Source: an uncultured bacterium
GTDB taxonomy: Bacteria; Cyanobacteriota; Vampirovibrionia; Gastranaerophilales; Gastranaerophilaceae
DNA: 64,000 nucleotides
NCBI GenBank assembly: GCA_949283255.1
Contig: CASDRS010000005.1
Location: 1-64,000, forward strand
Reading direction: 5' to 3'
Shown here: positions 17,856-27,534 of the stretch, piece after piece
Layout of the letters: each line of letters begins with the position of its first letter
Numbering within the stretch: the stretch's first letter is position 1
The notes under the pieces: generated by a model
What the model was told of the DNA's origin: nothing
Databases searched by the model: none
The model's input: the letters and a program-made list of their open reading frames with translations, nothing else
Position numbers and translations under genes: made by a program

Positions 17856-18509
17856 ATGTTTAGCGTAATAAAGCGTGGAATAACAAAAGTTAAAGAAGAC
17901 ATTCAGGTAATTTATGATAAGGACCCTGCAGCTGACAACCTTCTTGAGGTAATCTTGTGTTATCCGGGGTTACACGCGCTTATAGCATACAGATTTGCCC
18001 ATCGCTTATACAAGTGGCACATTCCTCTTATCCCGCGCATAATTTCATATATAACAAGAATTATTACGGGAATAGAGATTCATCCTGCCGCCAAAATTGG
18101 AAGAAGATTTTTCATTGACCACGGCGAAGGTGTTGTAATCGGAGCAACTACGATAATTGGAGATGATGTATTGATTTACCAGCAAGTTACATTGGGCGGG
18201 ACAGGAAAAGAGCACGGAAAACGTCACCCAACACTTGGTAACGGAGTAATTGTCGGAGCTGGAGCAAAGGTTTTAGGAAACATAACACTTGGTGATTACG
18301 TAAGAGTAGGAGCCGGTTCTGTTGTAGTTGAAGATGTACCTGAGTATTCCACAGTTGTCGGAATTCCTGGAAGAATTGTCAGACGCAAGATTAAAGATAA
18401 AAATGGAGTTCTAATGCATAACAGAATTCCTGACCCGATAAAATGTGAACTAAACAGATTAAAATATGAAGTACAAGATTTGAGAGAAAAAATCGAATCA
18501 GGGAAGTAA
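17856..18509 (+). CDS. cysE: Serine O-acetyltransferase
   Basis: The enzyme acetylates serine with acetyl-CoA, the first step of cysteine synthesis. The hexapeptide-repeat left-handed beta-helix runs from about residue 70 to 170 (IHPAAKIGRRFFIDHGEGVVIG onward), with the active-site His in FIDHGEG and the TLGGTGKEHGKRHP loop. The 217-residue length matches the short EpsC/cyanobacterial form. It starts 10 bases after tyrS and ends 6 bases before folC, so all three are probably co-transcribed. Confidence 0.93.
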   Translation: MFSVIKRGITKVKEDIQVIYDKDPAADNLLEVILCYPGLHALIAYRFAHRLYKWHIPLIPRIISYITRIITGIEIHPAAKIGRRFFIDHGEGVVIGATTIIGDDVLIYQQVTLGGTGKEHGKRHPTLGNGVIVGAGAKVLGNITLGDYVRVGAGSVVVEDVPEYSTVVGIPGRIVRRKIKDKNGVLMHNRIPDPIKCELNRLKYEVQDLREKIESGK

Positions 18510-18515
18510 TTTATC

Positions 18516-19682
18516 ATGGAAAAGACATATAACGATGCTGTAAAACTTTTATCTTCTCAAGGAAAGTTTTATATAAACTTGGGATTGGAGAGAATTTCAG
18601 CAATTTTAGAACTTATCGGAAACCCGCAGGACAATCTGAAATGTATACACGTGGCAGGAACAAACGGTAAAGGCTCTGTATGCGCAATAATTGCTTCAAT
18701 ACTAAAAGAAGCAGGGATAAAAACAGGGTTATATACAAGCCCGCACATATATAAATACACAGAAAGAATAAAAATAAATAATAAAGATATCTCTGATACA
18801 GAATTTGCAAAATACATTTTCGACATTTCAGAACTCGCTGATAAGAATAAAATTCACCTGACAGAATTTGAACTTTTGACAGCCGTTATGTTCAAATACT
18901 TTTCAGATAACAAAGTAGAAGTTGCAGTTTTAGAAACAGGTCTTGGCGGAAGATTTGATGCAACAAACGTCATAAAATCAAATCTTTGTGCAATAATTAC
19001 ACATATTGATCTGGATCACACGGACAGACTTGGAGATACAAAAGAAAAAATAGCATTCGAAAAAGCCGGAATAATCAAACCAAACTGTCCTGTAATTACG
19101 TATGAGGGCTACGAAGCAATAAAAGACAAGGCTGATGAGTGCAACTCTCTTTTTATGCTAATAGCACCTTTTGAAGATACAACAGAACTAGCTTTAAAAG
19201 GAACATACCAACAAGAAAACCTCTCACTTGCACTTGCGGCAATAAAATTAGTTTTCCCGCAAATTTCGCAAGAAACTATAAAAAAAGGACTCAACAACGT
19301 AAAACATCCTTATAGATTTGAATACCTACAAGACAGGAATATTTTGGTTGACGGGGCGCACAATCCTAACGGAGCCTCAGCTTTAAAAGAGAGTTTAGAC
19401 CTTTATTTTCCTGATAAAAGGCGACGTTACATTTTCGGATGTCTTACAACAAAAGATTACCCTAAAATGATGCAGATACTATTTGAAAAAGATGACGAAA
19501 TTTATCTAAACCATTTTTCACATCAAAAATCAGCAACATTTGAAGAACTGAAAAAAGCTTGTCCATTTCCTGCTAAAGAATTTCATACTCTTGATGAAAT
19601 AGACCTAAATGACGGCAAATTAACAATAATTTGCGGATCATTTTATATGATTAACGAAGTTCTAAAAAGAGAAGAAGCCTAA
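18516..19682 (+). CDS. folC: Folylpolyglutamate / dihydrofolate synthase
   Basis: FolC adds glutamate to dihydropteroate and then polyglutamate tails to folates. The ATP-binding loop HVAGTNGKGSV is near residues 44-54. Also present are the YTSPH motif, the VLETGLGGRFDATN Mg-binding segment and the C-terminal DGAHNPNG motif of the Mur ligase-like family. Length 388 is slightly short, as in many AT-rich bacteria. It is the last gene of the tyrS-cysE-folC run and converges on the glycosyltransferase gene with a 19-base gap. Confidence 0.94.
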   Translation: MEKTYNDAVKLLSSQGKFYINLGLERISAILELIGNPQDNLKCIHVAGTNGKGSVCAIIASILKEAGIKTGLYTSPHIYKYTERIKINNKDISDTEFAKYIFDISELADKNKIHLTEFELLTAVMFKYFSDNKVEVAVLETGLGGRFDATNVIKSNLCAIITHIDLDHTDRLGDTKEKIAFEKAGIIKPNCPVITYEGYEAIKDKADECNSLFMLIAPFEDTTELALKGTYQQENLSLALAAIKLVFPQISQETIKKGLNNVKHPYRFEYLQDRNILVDGAHNPNGASALKESLDLYFPDKRRRYIFGCLTTKDYPKMMQILFEKDDEIYLNHFSHQKSATFEELKKACPFPAKEFHTLDEIDLNDGKLTIICGSFYMINEVLKREEA

Positions 19683-19701
19683 AAATTTCAGCATTAGAAA
19701 G

Positions 19702-21273
19702 CTACTTATTAGACTCTTGTTTTTTGCTTTCATTAATCATATCAGCAATAATATTATTCAACTTAGAAGGAGTGAAGGCCGAACAAGTATTCCAAACAAG
19801 TGTAGGCTTAGGTTCGCCTAAAGATGGGCTTGGATACTCACTGTCACAATATCCTCTCAACATATTTGTAGTTCCGTCAACACAAGGCTTGAAGTGAGAA
19901 CAGCAGTTGCAAATTCTCAAGATAAAACCATAATCATCCAATTTTAATTTCAACTCTTGAAGAGCATCAATCATTCTCAAATGAGCTGACGTTGTATAAG
20001 TTTTATTTTTATAAATAAATCTGATTTTTGAAAGTCCGTCTTTTACAATAAATTCCAATTTACAATTCAAATTATTTTTGCCGACAGTAACAATTACGTC
20101 AACAACGAACTTTTCAGAGTTTTTATTTTCATCTTCCCTGTTCAAAATTTTATTAACAACAAATCTGATAGGAGGGAAATTTGCAACAATATGACAAATC
20201 GAATAAATCGGATACAAACACAAATACCCTATTTCTTTAACCGTCATCTTCGCATTAATCAAACTCAAACCAAAAGCAACAATCAAAGCCAAAAAGCTCA
20301 AAGATACAATCTTAAAATCAACCATAAAATGGTATGACAAAGAATGTTTCAAAAGCCCTGCATATATAATTAATAACAACCAAATGTTTGGATATAGCAA
20401 AGATAGTGCGTGTTCAGTAAACACAAAGTTTTTAGAAAACAACTGTGGAATACAATTTTTAAACAAATTCAATCGGTAAGAAATTCTTGGTTTTCTAAAA
20501 ACATAATTAGCAGGATGAACAATAGTCTGAACATTCGGATTATAAGTACATCTGCATCTAATCTTTGACAATAACAAACTGTATTTCAGTTCAGAATCAA
20601 TATTTTTAAAATCTACATCACCGATTTCTTTAACGATAGAACGCTTAATGATAAAAACACCTGAATCAGCAAGAGAAGCAAGCCCAAACAAAGAACGAGC
20701 ACGTCTCAAAAAATTCATGTGATATTTTTGATAAGCAGCCTTTACACGGTCAACGATGCCCAAACAATCGATTTCAATAACAGTCTCACCGCTTATTACA
20801 TTTTCTTTTTTCAATGCAGCATTAACTATAGATAAAAAATTGTTTGCGATACTTCTGTCCGCATCCAAAAATACGTAAGAATCGATATAATCATTATCGG
20901 AAAGCTTTTCTAAAAGAGTAGCTATAGCTTGATCTTTACCGATAGTACCAACACCTTTAATATCAATAACATGTATAAAATTTTCTTCCACAAACAAATC
21001 TGCAGAACCATCAGTACAGTTATCCAGAAGAACAAAAACCCTGAATTTATTAATAGGATAATCTTGAGACTTTAACTCTCGAATTAAATTTGCCAAAGTT
21101 TTTTTGTTATTATGCGCATACACAACAACAGCAAGATTTTCCTTATCTTCGTAAGACGAATAACGCAGTTCTTTTCTGAATGGGGTATCATTCAAATTTC
21201 TAAGCGACAACGCTAAAAAATAAAGTGTGTAAATCGCTACAAAGATATATAAAACATTAAGTATAAATTCCAT
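19702..21273 (-). CDS. Glycosyltransferase family 2 with cysteine-rich tail
   Basis: The N-terminal membrane helix (residues 3-24) is followed by a GT2 domain: VVVYAHNNKKTL start, LLDNCTDGS, and the FLDADRS metal-binding DxD motif near residue 140. Several hydrophobic segments lie at about 300-370, as in membrane processive GT2 enzymes. The C-terminal 150 residues form a separate region that ends in a cluster C-N-C-C-x4-C, then GYC and NTC, which could bind a metal. The acceptor is unknown; the place after murG suggests cell-envelope work. GGAG supports the start. Confidence 0.8.
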   Translation of the reverse strand: MEFILNVLYIFVAIYTLYFLALSLRNLNDTPFRKELRYSSYEDKENLAVVVYAHNNKKTLANLIRELKSQDYPINKFRVFVLLDNCTDGSADLFVEENFIHVIDIKGVGTIGKDQAIATLLEKLSDNDYIDSYVFLDADRSIANNFLSIVNAALKKENVISGETVIEIDCLGIVDRVKAAYQKYHMNFLRRARSLFGLASLADSGVFIIKRSIVKEIGDVDFKNIDSELKYSLLLSKIRCRCTYNPNVQTIVHPANYVFRKPRISYRLNLFKNCIPQLFSKNFVFTEHALSLLYPNIWLLLIIYAGLLKHSLSYHFMVDFKIVSLSFLALIVAFGLSLINAKMTVKEIGYLCLYPIYSICHIVANFPPIRFVVNKILNREDENKNSEKFVVDVIVTVGKNNLNCKLEFIVKDGLSKIRFIYKNKTYTTSAHLRMIDALQELKLKLDDYGFILRICNCCSHFKPCVDGTTNMLRGYCDSEYPSPSLGEPKPTLVWNTCSAFTPSKLNNIIADMINESKKQESNK

Positions 21274-21345
21274 AGCTATTCTCCTATGGTTACATTTTAG
21301 TTAAAATATGTTAAAAATTCCATCATTGTTAATAAATGTTTAGAG

Positions 21346-22446
21346 TTAAATGCTTTTCAACTGTTCGACAATTTTCTGAACACCATCATATTTAGCAAGT
21401 CTCAAAGCATTTTTCTGAAGTTCAGCGAGCTTACTTTTATTATTTATTAAGCCTTCAACTAATTCTCCCAGACGCAACTCGTCAGTATCGGAATCTTCCA
21501 AATAAAGAGAAGCACCGTTTTTTACCATAAACTTAGCATTTTTGCGTTGATGATCCGCCGCCGCATGAGGATAAGGTATCAAAATAGAAGCGACACCTGC
21601 CGCCTCAAGCTCAGATAAACTCAATGAGCCGGCACGTGAAATTGCAATATCAGACGCCTTCAAAACAGTAACCATATCGTCAAAATAAGGTCTGATAACT
21701 AAATTTTTATCACTTTCATACTCAGGATAAATCCGAATTAATTGCTCAATAACTCTTTCAAAATTCTTTTTTCCTGTCTGAAATATAACTTGCAAATCGT
21801 ATTCAACGCTAAATTTTTTCAACAATTCAACAACCGCATCATTAATAGCTCGTGCACCCTGAGATCCACCCATAATGCAAAGAGTCAATTTATTCTGCAA
21901 CCCCATATTTTTCCTTGCATCTTCTTTTGACAAAGTTTTAAACTGAGGTCTTATCGGATTTCCGTTTACATAGAAATTTTTATTATTAATAAATTTTTCA
22001 GCGCTTTCAAACGCAACAGACACAATAGTCGCATGTGGAGCAAGTTTTCTTGTAACAAGTCCGGGCTGAGCATCACAATCGTGCATCATATAAGGTTTTC
22101 CAAGAATCCTTGCCGCAATCATAATAGGCGCAGAAACATATCCACCCGTTCCGAAAACCGCATCCGGCTTATACTTTAAAATATACCCAACAGACTTTAC
22201 AACAGCAAGTCCGAGTTGAAAAGTCCATTTAATCAAATCAAAACCCAAATGTCTCGGCATCCCATGAACATTAACAGGTAAAAACTTATAACCTTTTGAA
22301 GCCACAATATCATACTCCAAATTTTTAGGGTTACCAATATAATAAATGTTTTGACCGTCCTTAACCAACTCATCCGCAACTGCAACAGCAGGATAAATAT
22401 GACCGCCGGTTCCCCCTCCTGTAATGAAATAAGTTCGTTTAGACAT
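21346..22446 (-). CDS. murG: UDP-GlcNAc:lipid-I N-acetylglucosaminyltransferase
   Basis: MurG makes lipid II from lipid I at the inner face of the membrane. Visible motifs are the N-terminal GGGTGGHIYPA loop and the MGGSQGARAIN UDP-GlcNAc region, then SRAGSLSLSELEAAGVASILIPYPHA near the C-terminus (about residues 268-293). The ATG at 22446 is preferred to the one at 22455 because AAGGA lies nine bases ahead. It overlaps the end of ftsW by eight bases, the last gene in murF-mraY-murD-ftsW-murG order. Confidence 0.95.
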   Translation of the reverse strand: MSKRTYFITGGGTGGHIYPAVAVADELVKDGQNIYYIGNPKNLEYDIVASKGYKFLPVNVHGMPRHLGFDLIKWTFQLGLAVVKSVGYILKYKPDAVFGTGGYVSAPIMIAARILGKPYMMHDCDAQPGLVTRKLAPHATIVSVAFESAEKFINNKNFYVNGNPIRPQFKTLSKEDARKNMGLQNKLTLCIMGGSQGARAINDAVVELLKKFSVEYDLQVIFQTGKKNFERVIEQLIRIYPEYESDKNLVIRPYFDDMVTVLKASDIAISRAGSLSLSELEAAGVASILIPYPHAAADHQRKNAKFMVKNGASLYLEDSDTDELRLGELVEGLINNKSKLAELQKNALRLAKYDGVQKIVEQLKSI

Positions 22447-23626
22447 TTTCAACATTCCTTATTTTCTTAATTCTTTTCTTAGATATGTTAAGCAAAATTC
22501 CAATCATACAAAGTGACACAATTAAAGAAGAACCGCCATAACTTATAAACGGCAACGGAACACCTGTTGTCGGGAAGAAAGAACTTGCAACACTAATATT
22601 CAAAAATGCTTGAAATCCGATTGAAAAAGTTATTCCGACAGCAAGAAGTTTTCCAAACATATCAGGGCATCTGGACGCAATTATAAAACCTCTGTGAATT
22701 AAAGTCCAGAAAAGTCCGATAATCAAAACACATCCGACCCAACCCATTTCCTCGGCAATAATAGCGAAAATAAAGTCCGTATGACATTCAGGAAGATAAG
22801 AGAGTTTTTGTATAGAACCTCCATATCCGACCCCTGTAAGTCCGCCGGAAGCAAAAGCAATCAAAGACTGAATAATATTATATCCGGCACCCTGAGGATC
22901 CAATTCCGGATGCTGCCAAGTTGTAATACGCTGCATCTGATAAGGTTTAATAATAGTAGTTGCCGCAACAATTATCGAAAATATACCGGCCCCCAAACAG
23001 CTGAAAAACAATTTTAAAGACCCGCCTGCACTGAGAAACATTACAACAGAAGTCGTTAACAGCAAAATTACCATAGACAAGTTAGGCTGTGTAAAAATTA
23101 AACCTAACATGATAATAATCGGAATAAACGCTGACATCCATTTTGTTTGATCAAACAAATCAGCATCTTTTCTCAAAGCCGTAGCCAACATCAAAACAAC
23201 GGCAGGCTTTGCAAACTCAGACGGCTGAAGTTGAAAACCGATAATATTAATCCAACGTTTTGCACCGTTTACCGTAACGCCGAGCGGAGTAAAGTCAACT
23301 AAAATCAGCAATACAATAATTACTCCCGCAAAAATCATATTCCAATCGGCAAGTTTTTTATAATCATAATTCGTAAAGAACTTCAAACCAATGAAACCCA
23401 CAACGAAACATATTAATTGCTTAAACAAAAATTGAGCAGGATTTCCACCCTCTTCCAAGCACTTTGGTGCGGAAGCCGAAAATATAGCCAAAAAACCGAT
23501 TATCACAAGGAAAGCAACCGTAATAAGCAAAGCTTTATCCGGAGCTGATGTAATAACACTTTGAATATGACGTTTATGATCGTCGGCATATTTATCTTGC
23601 AATCTATCCGATCTTCGATAAGACAT
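22439..23626 (-). CDS. ftsW: FtsW lipid II polymerase / SEDS protein
   Basis: FtsW is a membrane glycosyltransferase of the divisome. About ten hydrophobic segments follow a hydrophilic head. SEDS motifs include NGAKRWINIIGFQLQPSEFAKP (about residues 118-139), the FAIIAEEMGW loop and the C-terminal GVPLPFISYGGSSL. The start is uncertain: in-frame ATGs lie at 23683, 23656 and 23626. The last is chosen since a GAGGAAGGG lies upstream and it limits the overlap with murD to 23 bases. ftsW and rodA are hard to separate, but the cluster points to FtsW. Confidence 0.9.
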   Translation of the reverse strand: MSYRRSDRLQDKYADDHKRHIQSVITSAPDKALLITVAFLVIIGFLAIFSASAPKCLEEGGNPAQFLFKQLICFVVGFIGLKFFTNYDYKKLADWNMIFAGVIIVLLILVDFTPLGVTVNGAKRWINIIGFQLQPSEFAKPAVVLMLATALRKDADLFDQTKWMSAFIPIIIMLGLIFTQPNLSMVILLLTTSVVMFLSAGGSLKLFFSCLGAGIFSIIVAATTIIKPYQMQRITTWQHPELDPQGAGYNIIQSLIAFASGGLTGVGYGGSIQKLSYLPECHTDFIFAIIAEEMGWVGCVLIIGLFWTLIHRGFIIASRCPDMFGKLLAVGITFSIGFQAFLNISVASSFFPTTGVPLPFISYGGSSLIVSLCMIGILLNISKKRIKKIRNVENV

Positions 23627-24959
23627 CTTCTTTGAAAACCCTTCCTCTTTCTTCATATCCGCTAAACATATCAAAACTTGCACAAGCCGGAGACAACAAA
23701 ACTACATCAGGCTTAAGTTCAATAGACTTATCAACAGCACTCTGCATAGAGTCTTCACGATAAATATTGTCAAACCCGTTTTTGCGCAAATTTTCTTCAA
23801 ACCTGTCAGAAGCCTCGCCAATTAAAATAACACTTGTAATATGCTTATTAACAGCATCACAGAACTCTGTCAAATCAGTCAACTTATCACGACCGCCGGC
23901 AATTAACGCAACATTACAGTTATTAAAAGAATCTATAGCAACCAATGACGCTTCAGGATTTGTAGCTTTTGAATCGTTATAAAAAGTTATTCCGTCTTTA
24001 CTTGCAAACTTTTCAAGCCTATGTTCAGGAACCTTAAACGAAATGATAGACTTTTTAATATCTTCGTTAGAAATACCCTCGATTTTTGCACAAATTATTG
24101 CACACTCTGCATTTTGCCAATTATGTTCACCGATAAACGGGCACTCATCAACGGCAATAATCTTCTCCTCAACTCCATCACGTTTAAAACAAATAAACCC
24201 ATCCTTCACATAAGAACAATTTTCGCCAACTTCATCTCCGAATAGGAAAACTTCACCAGCAGCCTGCTTAGAAAATTCCAAAAGCTTTTTATCTTTAGCA
24301 TTTAAAACAGAAAAAGCAGGATTTTGAGGAGACTTAAAAATTCTAGCCTTAGCCTCAAAATAATTCTCCAAAGTCTTGTGCCAAGTTATATGATCAGGCG
24401 TAAAATTCGTGAACACGGAAATCTGAGGCTGAAAAGCAGGCGAATATGCCAACTGAAATGATGAGCACTCACAAACAAAATAGTCAATACTTTCATCATC
24501 AACGATATCGCAAGGAGGTTCACCGTAGTTTCCGCAAGGCTCAGCCTTATATTCACTGCTCAAAATATGAGCGGTCAAAGCTGTCGTAGTAGTTTTGCCG
24601 TTAGTTCCAGTGATTGCAATAAAAGGTTTTTCTGTTTGAGAAAAAGCCAACTCAACTTCTGAAATAACATGAGTTTTTCTTTCTTTAAGTTTCAACATAA
24701 CCTCAGAATCCAAAGGTACACTAGGGCTTGTAACAGCCAAATATACATCCTTTAAAAATTCATCAGAATGCCCGCCGGTTTCAACTTTTATACCCATATT
24801 TTTGAGTTCATCAATCAACTGAGCATCTTTGTCCTTAGCGGGGCTATATTCTGTCAAATAAACATCTGCCCCATGCCTGTTCAAAAATTTAGCAGCAGCA
24901 ACTCCGCTCTTTGACAAACCAATTACCAAAACTTTTTTATCGAACCAGTGTATTAACAT
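23604..24959 (-). CDS. murD: UDP-MurNAc-L-alanine:D-glutamate ligase
   Basis: MurD adds D-glutamate to UDP-MurNAc-L-Ala in the cytoplasm. The N-terminal Rossmann-like domain starts VLVIGLSKSGVAAA. The ATP loop AITGTNGKTTTT lies near residues 114-125, and the DSKATNPEAS motif near residue 330 marks the Mur ligase C-terminal domains. Length 451 is normal. The start overlaps the stop of mraY (TAATG), so the two are translationally coupled. Confidence 0.95.
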   Translation of the reverse strand: MLIHWFDKKVLVIGLSKSGVAAAKFLNRHGADVYLTEYSPAKDKDAQLIDELKNMGIKVETGGHSDEFLKDVYLAVTSPSVPLDSEVMLKLKERKTHVISEVELAFSQTEKPFIAITGTNGKTTTTALTAHILSSEYKAEPCGNYGEPPCDIVDDESIDYFVCECSSFQLAYSPAFQPQISVFTNFTPDHITWHKTLENYFEAKARIFKSPQNPAFSVLNAKDKKLLEFSKQAAGEVFLFGDEVGENCSYVKDGFICFKRDGVEEKIIAVDECPFIGEHNWQNAECAIICAKIEGISNEDIKKSIISFKVPEHRLEKFASKDGITFYNDSKATNPEASLVAIDSFNNCNVALIAGGRDKLTDLTEFCDAVNKHITSVILIGEASDRFEENLRKNGFDNIYREDSMQSAVDKSIELKPDVVLLSPACASFDMFSGYEERGRVFKEDVLSKIG

Positions 24960-25939
24960 TAAATTATACCTTTCATAGTCAAATAGAATAATACTAAAGC
25001 TATTGTAGAAAGCACGGCAGAAGTTATAGCAAAAACAGTAACGACTTTCTTTTCACTCCAACCGCAAAGCTCAAAATGGTGATGAATAGGAGCCATTTTA
25101 AAAACTCTCTTACCGGTAGTTTTGAAACTTGTAACCTGAATAATTACAGATAAAGTTTCGCAAACAAAAATTCCGCCAAGGAAAATCAGTAAAAACTCAA
25201 ACTTACCGATAACAGCGAGAGTTCCAAGCAATCCGCCAATAGCCAATGAACCTGTATCACCCATAAAAACTTCAGCCTTAGGCTTGTTATACTTCAAAAA
25301 TCCAAACAAAGCCCCTGCAACCGCAGCAGCAATAATAGCCACATCATTGTAACCGCTGTAAAGAGAGATAACAGAAGCACCTGCAAACGCAAACACACCT
25401 GTAGAAGCAGCCAAACCATCCAAACCATCGGTTAAATTATACGCATTTGAAGCACCAGTAATTACAAAAACCGCAAAAAACGGATACAACCACTTCAAAT
25501 CTATTGAATAACTGCATACAGAAAAAATTGTACTGTCAGGATTAGTAATCATAACATAAATAGTAGGCAAAAGAGCTATAGCAATCTGCCTCAACAGCTT
25601 GCCTCTCGGAGACAAACCATCGTTTGCGTGTCCTCTTAATTTTATAAAATCATCCTGAAATCCTGCAAATGTATAGAATAACAATGTAATCATTATAATA
25701 AGTGCAGCATTATCAAATCTCTGCGCCAAAAATAAAGTTATAACAGAAGCTATCAAAACAGCCAATACTATAAAAACACCGCCAGTAGTCGGAGTACCTT
25801 CCTTTTTCATATGAGATTCAGGAGCACAATCTTTAACATACTGACCAATCATTTTCTTTTTCAAAAAATCTATATATGGCACGCCAAACAAAAGACATAA
25901 TATCATTGAAAGCAAAAATGCCACCGCTACCATAATCAT
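24959..25939 (-). CDS. mraY: Phospho-MurNAc-pentapeptide transferase
   Basis: MraY moves phospho-MurNAc-pentapeptide onto undecaprenyl phosphate to form lipid I. The 326-residue membrane protein has the family motifs KKEGTPTTGG, FQDDFIKL, the AYNLTDGLDGLA loop with catalytic Asp residues, EVFMGDTGS, and the HHHFELCGW-type motif near the C-terminus (MAPIHHHFE). It overlaps the murF stop by an ATGA-type junction. Confidence 0.96.
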   Translation of the reverse strand: MIMVAVAFLLSMILCLLFGVPYIDFLKKKMIGQYVKDCAPESHMKKEGTPTTGGVFIVLAVLIASVITLFLAQRFDNAALIIMITLLFYTFAGFQDDFIKLRGHANDGLSPRGKLLRQIAIALLPTIYVMITNPDSTIFSVCSYSIDLKWLYPFFAVFVITGASNAYNLTDGLDGLAASTGVFAFAGASVISLYSGYNDVAIIAAAVAGALFGFLKYNKPKAEVFMGDTGSLAIGGLLGTLAVIGKFEFLLIFLGGIFVCETLSVIIQVTSFKTTGKRVFKMAPIHHHFELCGWSEKKVVTVFAITSAVLSTIALVLFYLTMKGII

Positions 25940-27276
25940 ACCTTAATTTCTCCCTTAAGCTTTTCAATTATCTCTTCAAACTTCATAGAACGAGAAGCTT
26001 TTAAGAATATTGTAGTACCTACATCTACATTATCAATAATATATCTTGAAACTTCCTCATTATTTTCAAAATTCTTTACAAACTTAGCCTTACCTTCAAG
26101 CGCATCGGAAATATTTTTTGCCAAATCTCCGACAGTAAAGACTACCAAATCCTTACACTCAGGCAACTTCGAAAGATACTCTCCGACACCCTTATGGAAC
26201 AATGCGGAATCATCACCTAACTCTCCCATATTACCTAAAACAACAAGAGGATTTTTATACATTTTCATAAACGTTGAAACGGAAGCCTTCATTGATTCAG
26301 GGTTTGCGTTATAACTGTCATTAATTACGGAATAACCGCTTATATTTTCCATTTCCCAACGTTTTTCAATAGGTTTGTACTTCTTAAGCCCGCACTTAAT
26401 TTCTTCATAACTCATTCCGAGATGTTCCGCCAAAATAATTGCAGAAAGAGAATTCTCAACGTTATAATCACCCTCTATACTAAGCTCATATTCAAGCCCT
26501 TTATAAATAAATCTTGAATATGCAGGGCGCCTTTCCAAAATTTCAGCATCGGCAAGCTCAAAATAAACTTTTTCACCATTGAAATTTACAAACTTTTTAA
26601 TACGTTCGTTATTTTGAGCAATAAACACACCGTCTTTTTTCAAATAATCAGCAATTTCACATTTTGCCTTTGCAATATTATCTAAACTTCCAAGTCTTCC
26701 GATATGGGCAGAGCCGGCATTTGTGATAATTGCAAAATCAGGCTCTGAATACTTCGACAAAAGCTCAATTTCACCAAAACCTCTCATCCCCATCTCGACA
26801 ATTAAAACCTCAGTATCCTCAGGCATAGTCATCAAAGTTTCACAAAAACCTATTTCGTTATTATGGTTAGAAAAAGTCTTATGAGTCTTAAACTTTTCGC
26901 TCATAACCGAATAAACAATCTCTTTTGTAGTAGTCTTGCCTGAACTGCCGGTTATTGCAACAACCTTCGGATTAAACTTTCTCCTCAGGAAATTTGCAAG
27001 TTGTAAATAAGCAGTCTTTGTATCCTTAACCTTTAAAACCAACTTTGCGTTGTCAGGATACTCCTCTCTTGAAATAAAACAACCTTCAGCACCGCTTTCA
27101 ATCGCTTTATCCAAAAAATTTTCGCCGTCAAAACTTTCACCCTTCAGCGGAAGATAAATTTCTCCGCCGGTAATCTTTCTCGTATCGGTAGAAATTGTAA
27201 AAAACTCCTTCTCCGTAGTATTTTTAACAATTTCAGCACCAGTTGCCCTAACAAATTCTTCTAAATTAAACATCAT
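25936..27276 (-). CDS. murF: UDP-MurNAc-tripeptide:D-Ala-D-Ala ligase
   Basis: MurF adds D-Ala-D-Ala to complete the pentapeptide. The ATP loop AITGSSGKTTTKE is near residues 95-107. HNNEIGFCETLM, GMRGFGEI and the C-terminal VINDSYNANPESM motif are all present. The ATG at 27276 (MMFNLEEF) is preferred over an upstream ATG at 27315, whose extra 13 residues are a low-complexity Phe/Leu stretch, but no strong ribosome site decides. It leads the murF-mraY-murD-ftsW-murG operon. Confidence 0.94.
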   Translation of the reverse strand: MMFNLEEFVRATGAEIVKNTTEKEFFTISTDTRKITGGEIYLPLKGESFDGENFLDKAIESGAEGCFISREEYPDNAKLVLKVKDTKTAYLQLANFLRRKFNPKVVAITGSSGKTTTKEIVYSVMSEKFKTHKTFSNHNNEIGFCETLMTMPEDTEVLIVEMGMRGFGEIELLSKYSEPDFAIITNAGSAHIGRLGSLDNIAKAKCEIADYLKKDGVFIAQNNERIKKFVNFNGEKVYFELADAEILERRPAYSRFIYKGLEYELSIEGDYNVENSLSAIILAEHLGMSYEEIKCGLKKYKPIEKRWEMENISGYSVINDSYNANPESMKASVSTFMKMYKNPLVVLGNMGELGDDSALFHKGVGEYLSKLPECKDLVVFTVGDLAKNISDALEGKAKFVKNFENNEEVSRYIIDNVDVGTTIFLKASRSMKFEEIIEKLKGEIKV

Positions 27277-27384
27277 ACTTAAATTATATTTCAAACAAAA
27301 AAAGAAGAGAAACAATTTAATATTTTTTAACTAGTTAAACACTCCTAAAAATCAGGGAAAATTCTTAATATATATTAATACTAC

Positions 27385-27413
27385 TTGACAGTAAGACTTG
27401 AGCAGGGCATAAT
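27385..27413 (+). promoter_or_regulatory. Strong promoter of rplU-rpmA
   Basis: TTGACA (27385-27390), a 17-base spacer and CATAAT (27408-27413). The predicted start leaves a leader of about 115 bases before rplU. Confidence 0.7.
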
Positions 27414-27419
27414 CATGAT

Positions 27420-27534
27420 ACGTGTATTACAATAGGTAACTCGTTTGATAAAATCTGACCCCTGAAAAGCATACACTAATTGCCGAATCAGAAACACGGT
27501 CCGATTACGAAACCTAAAATGAAAGGAAAAACAA
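27420..27534 (+). promoter_or_regulatory. Long leader of rplU, possible L21 autoregulatory RNA
   Basis: The untranslated leader contains at least one long-range helix, GTGTAT (27422-27427) with ATACAC (27471-27476). L21 leaders with autoregulatory structures are known in Firmicutes; whether this one is homologous cannot be told by eye. Confidence 0.35.

Noticed and set aside
27316-27384. Possible tRNA or small RNA before the rplU promoter
   Set aside because: No cloverleaf, no TTCGA-type T-loop and no terminator are seen; only AT-rich sequence.
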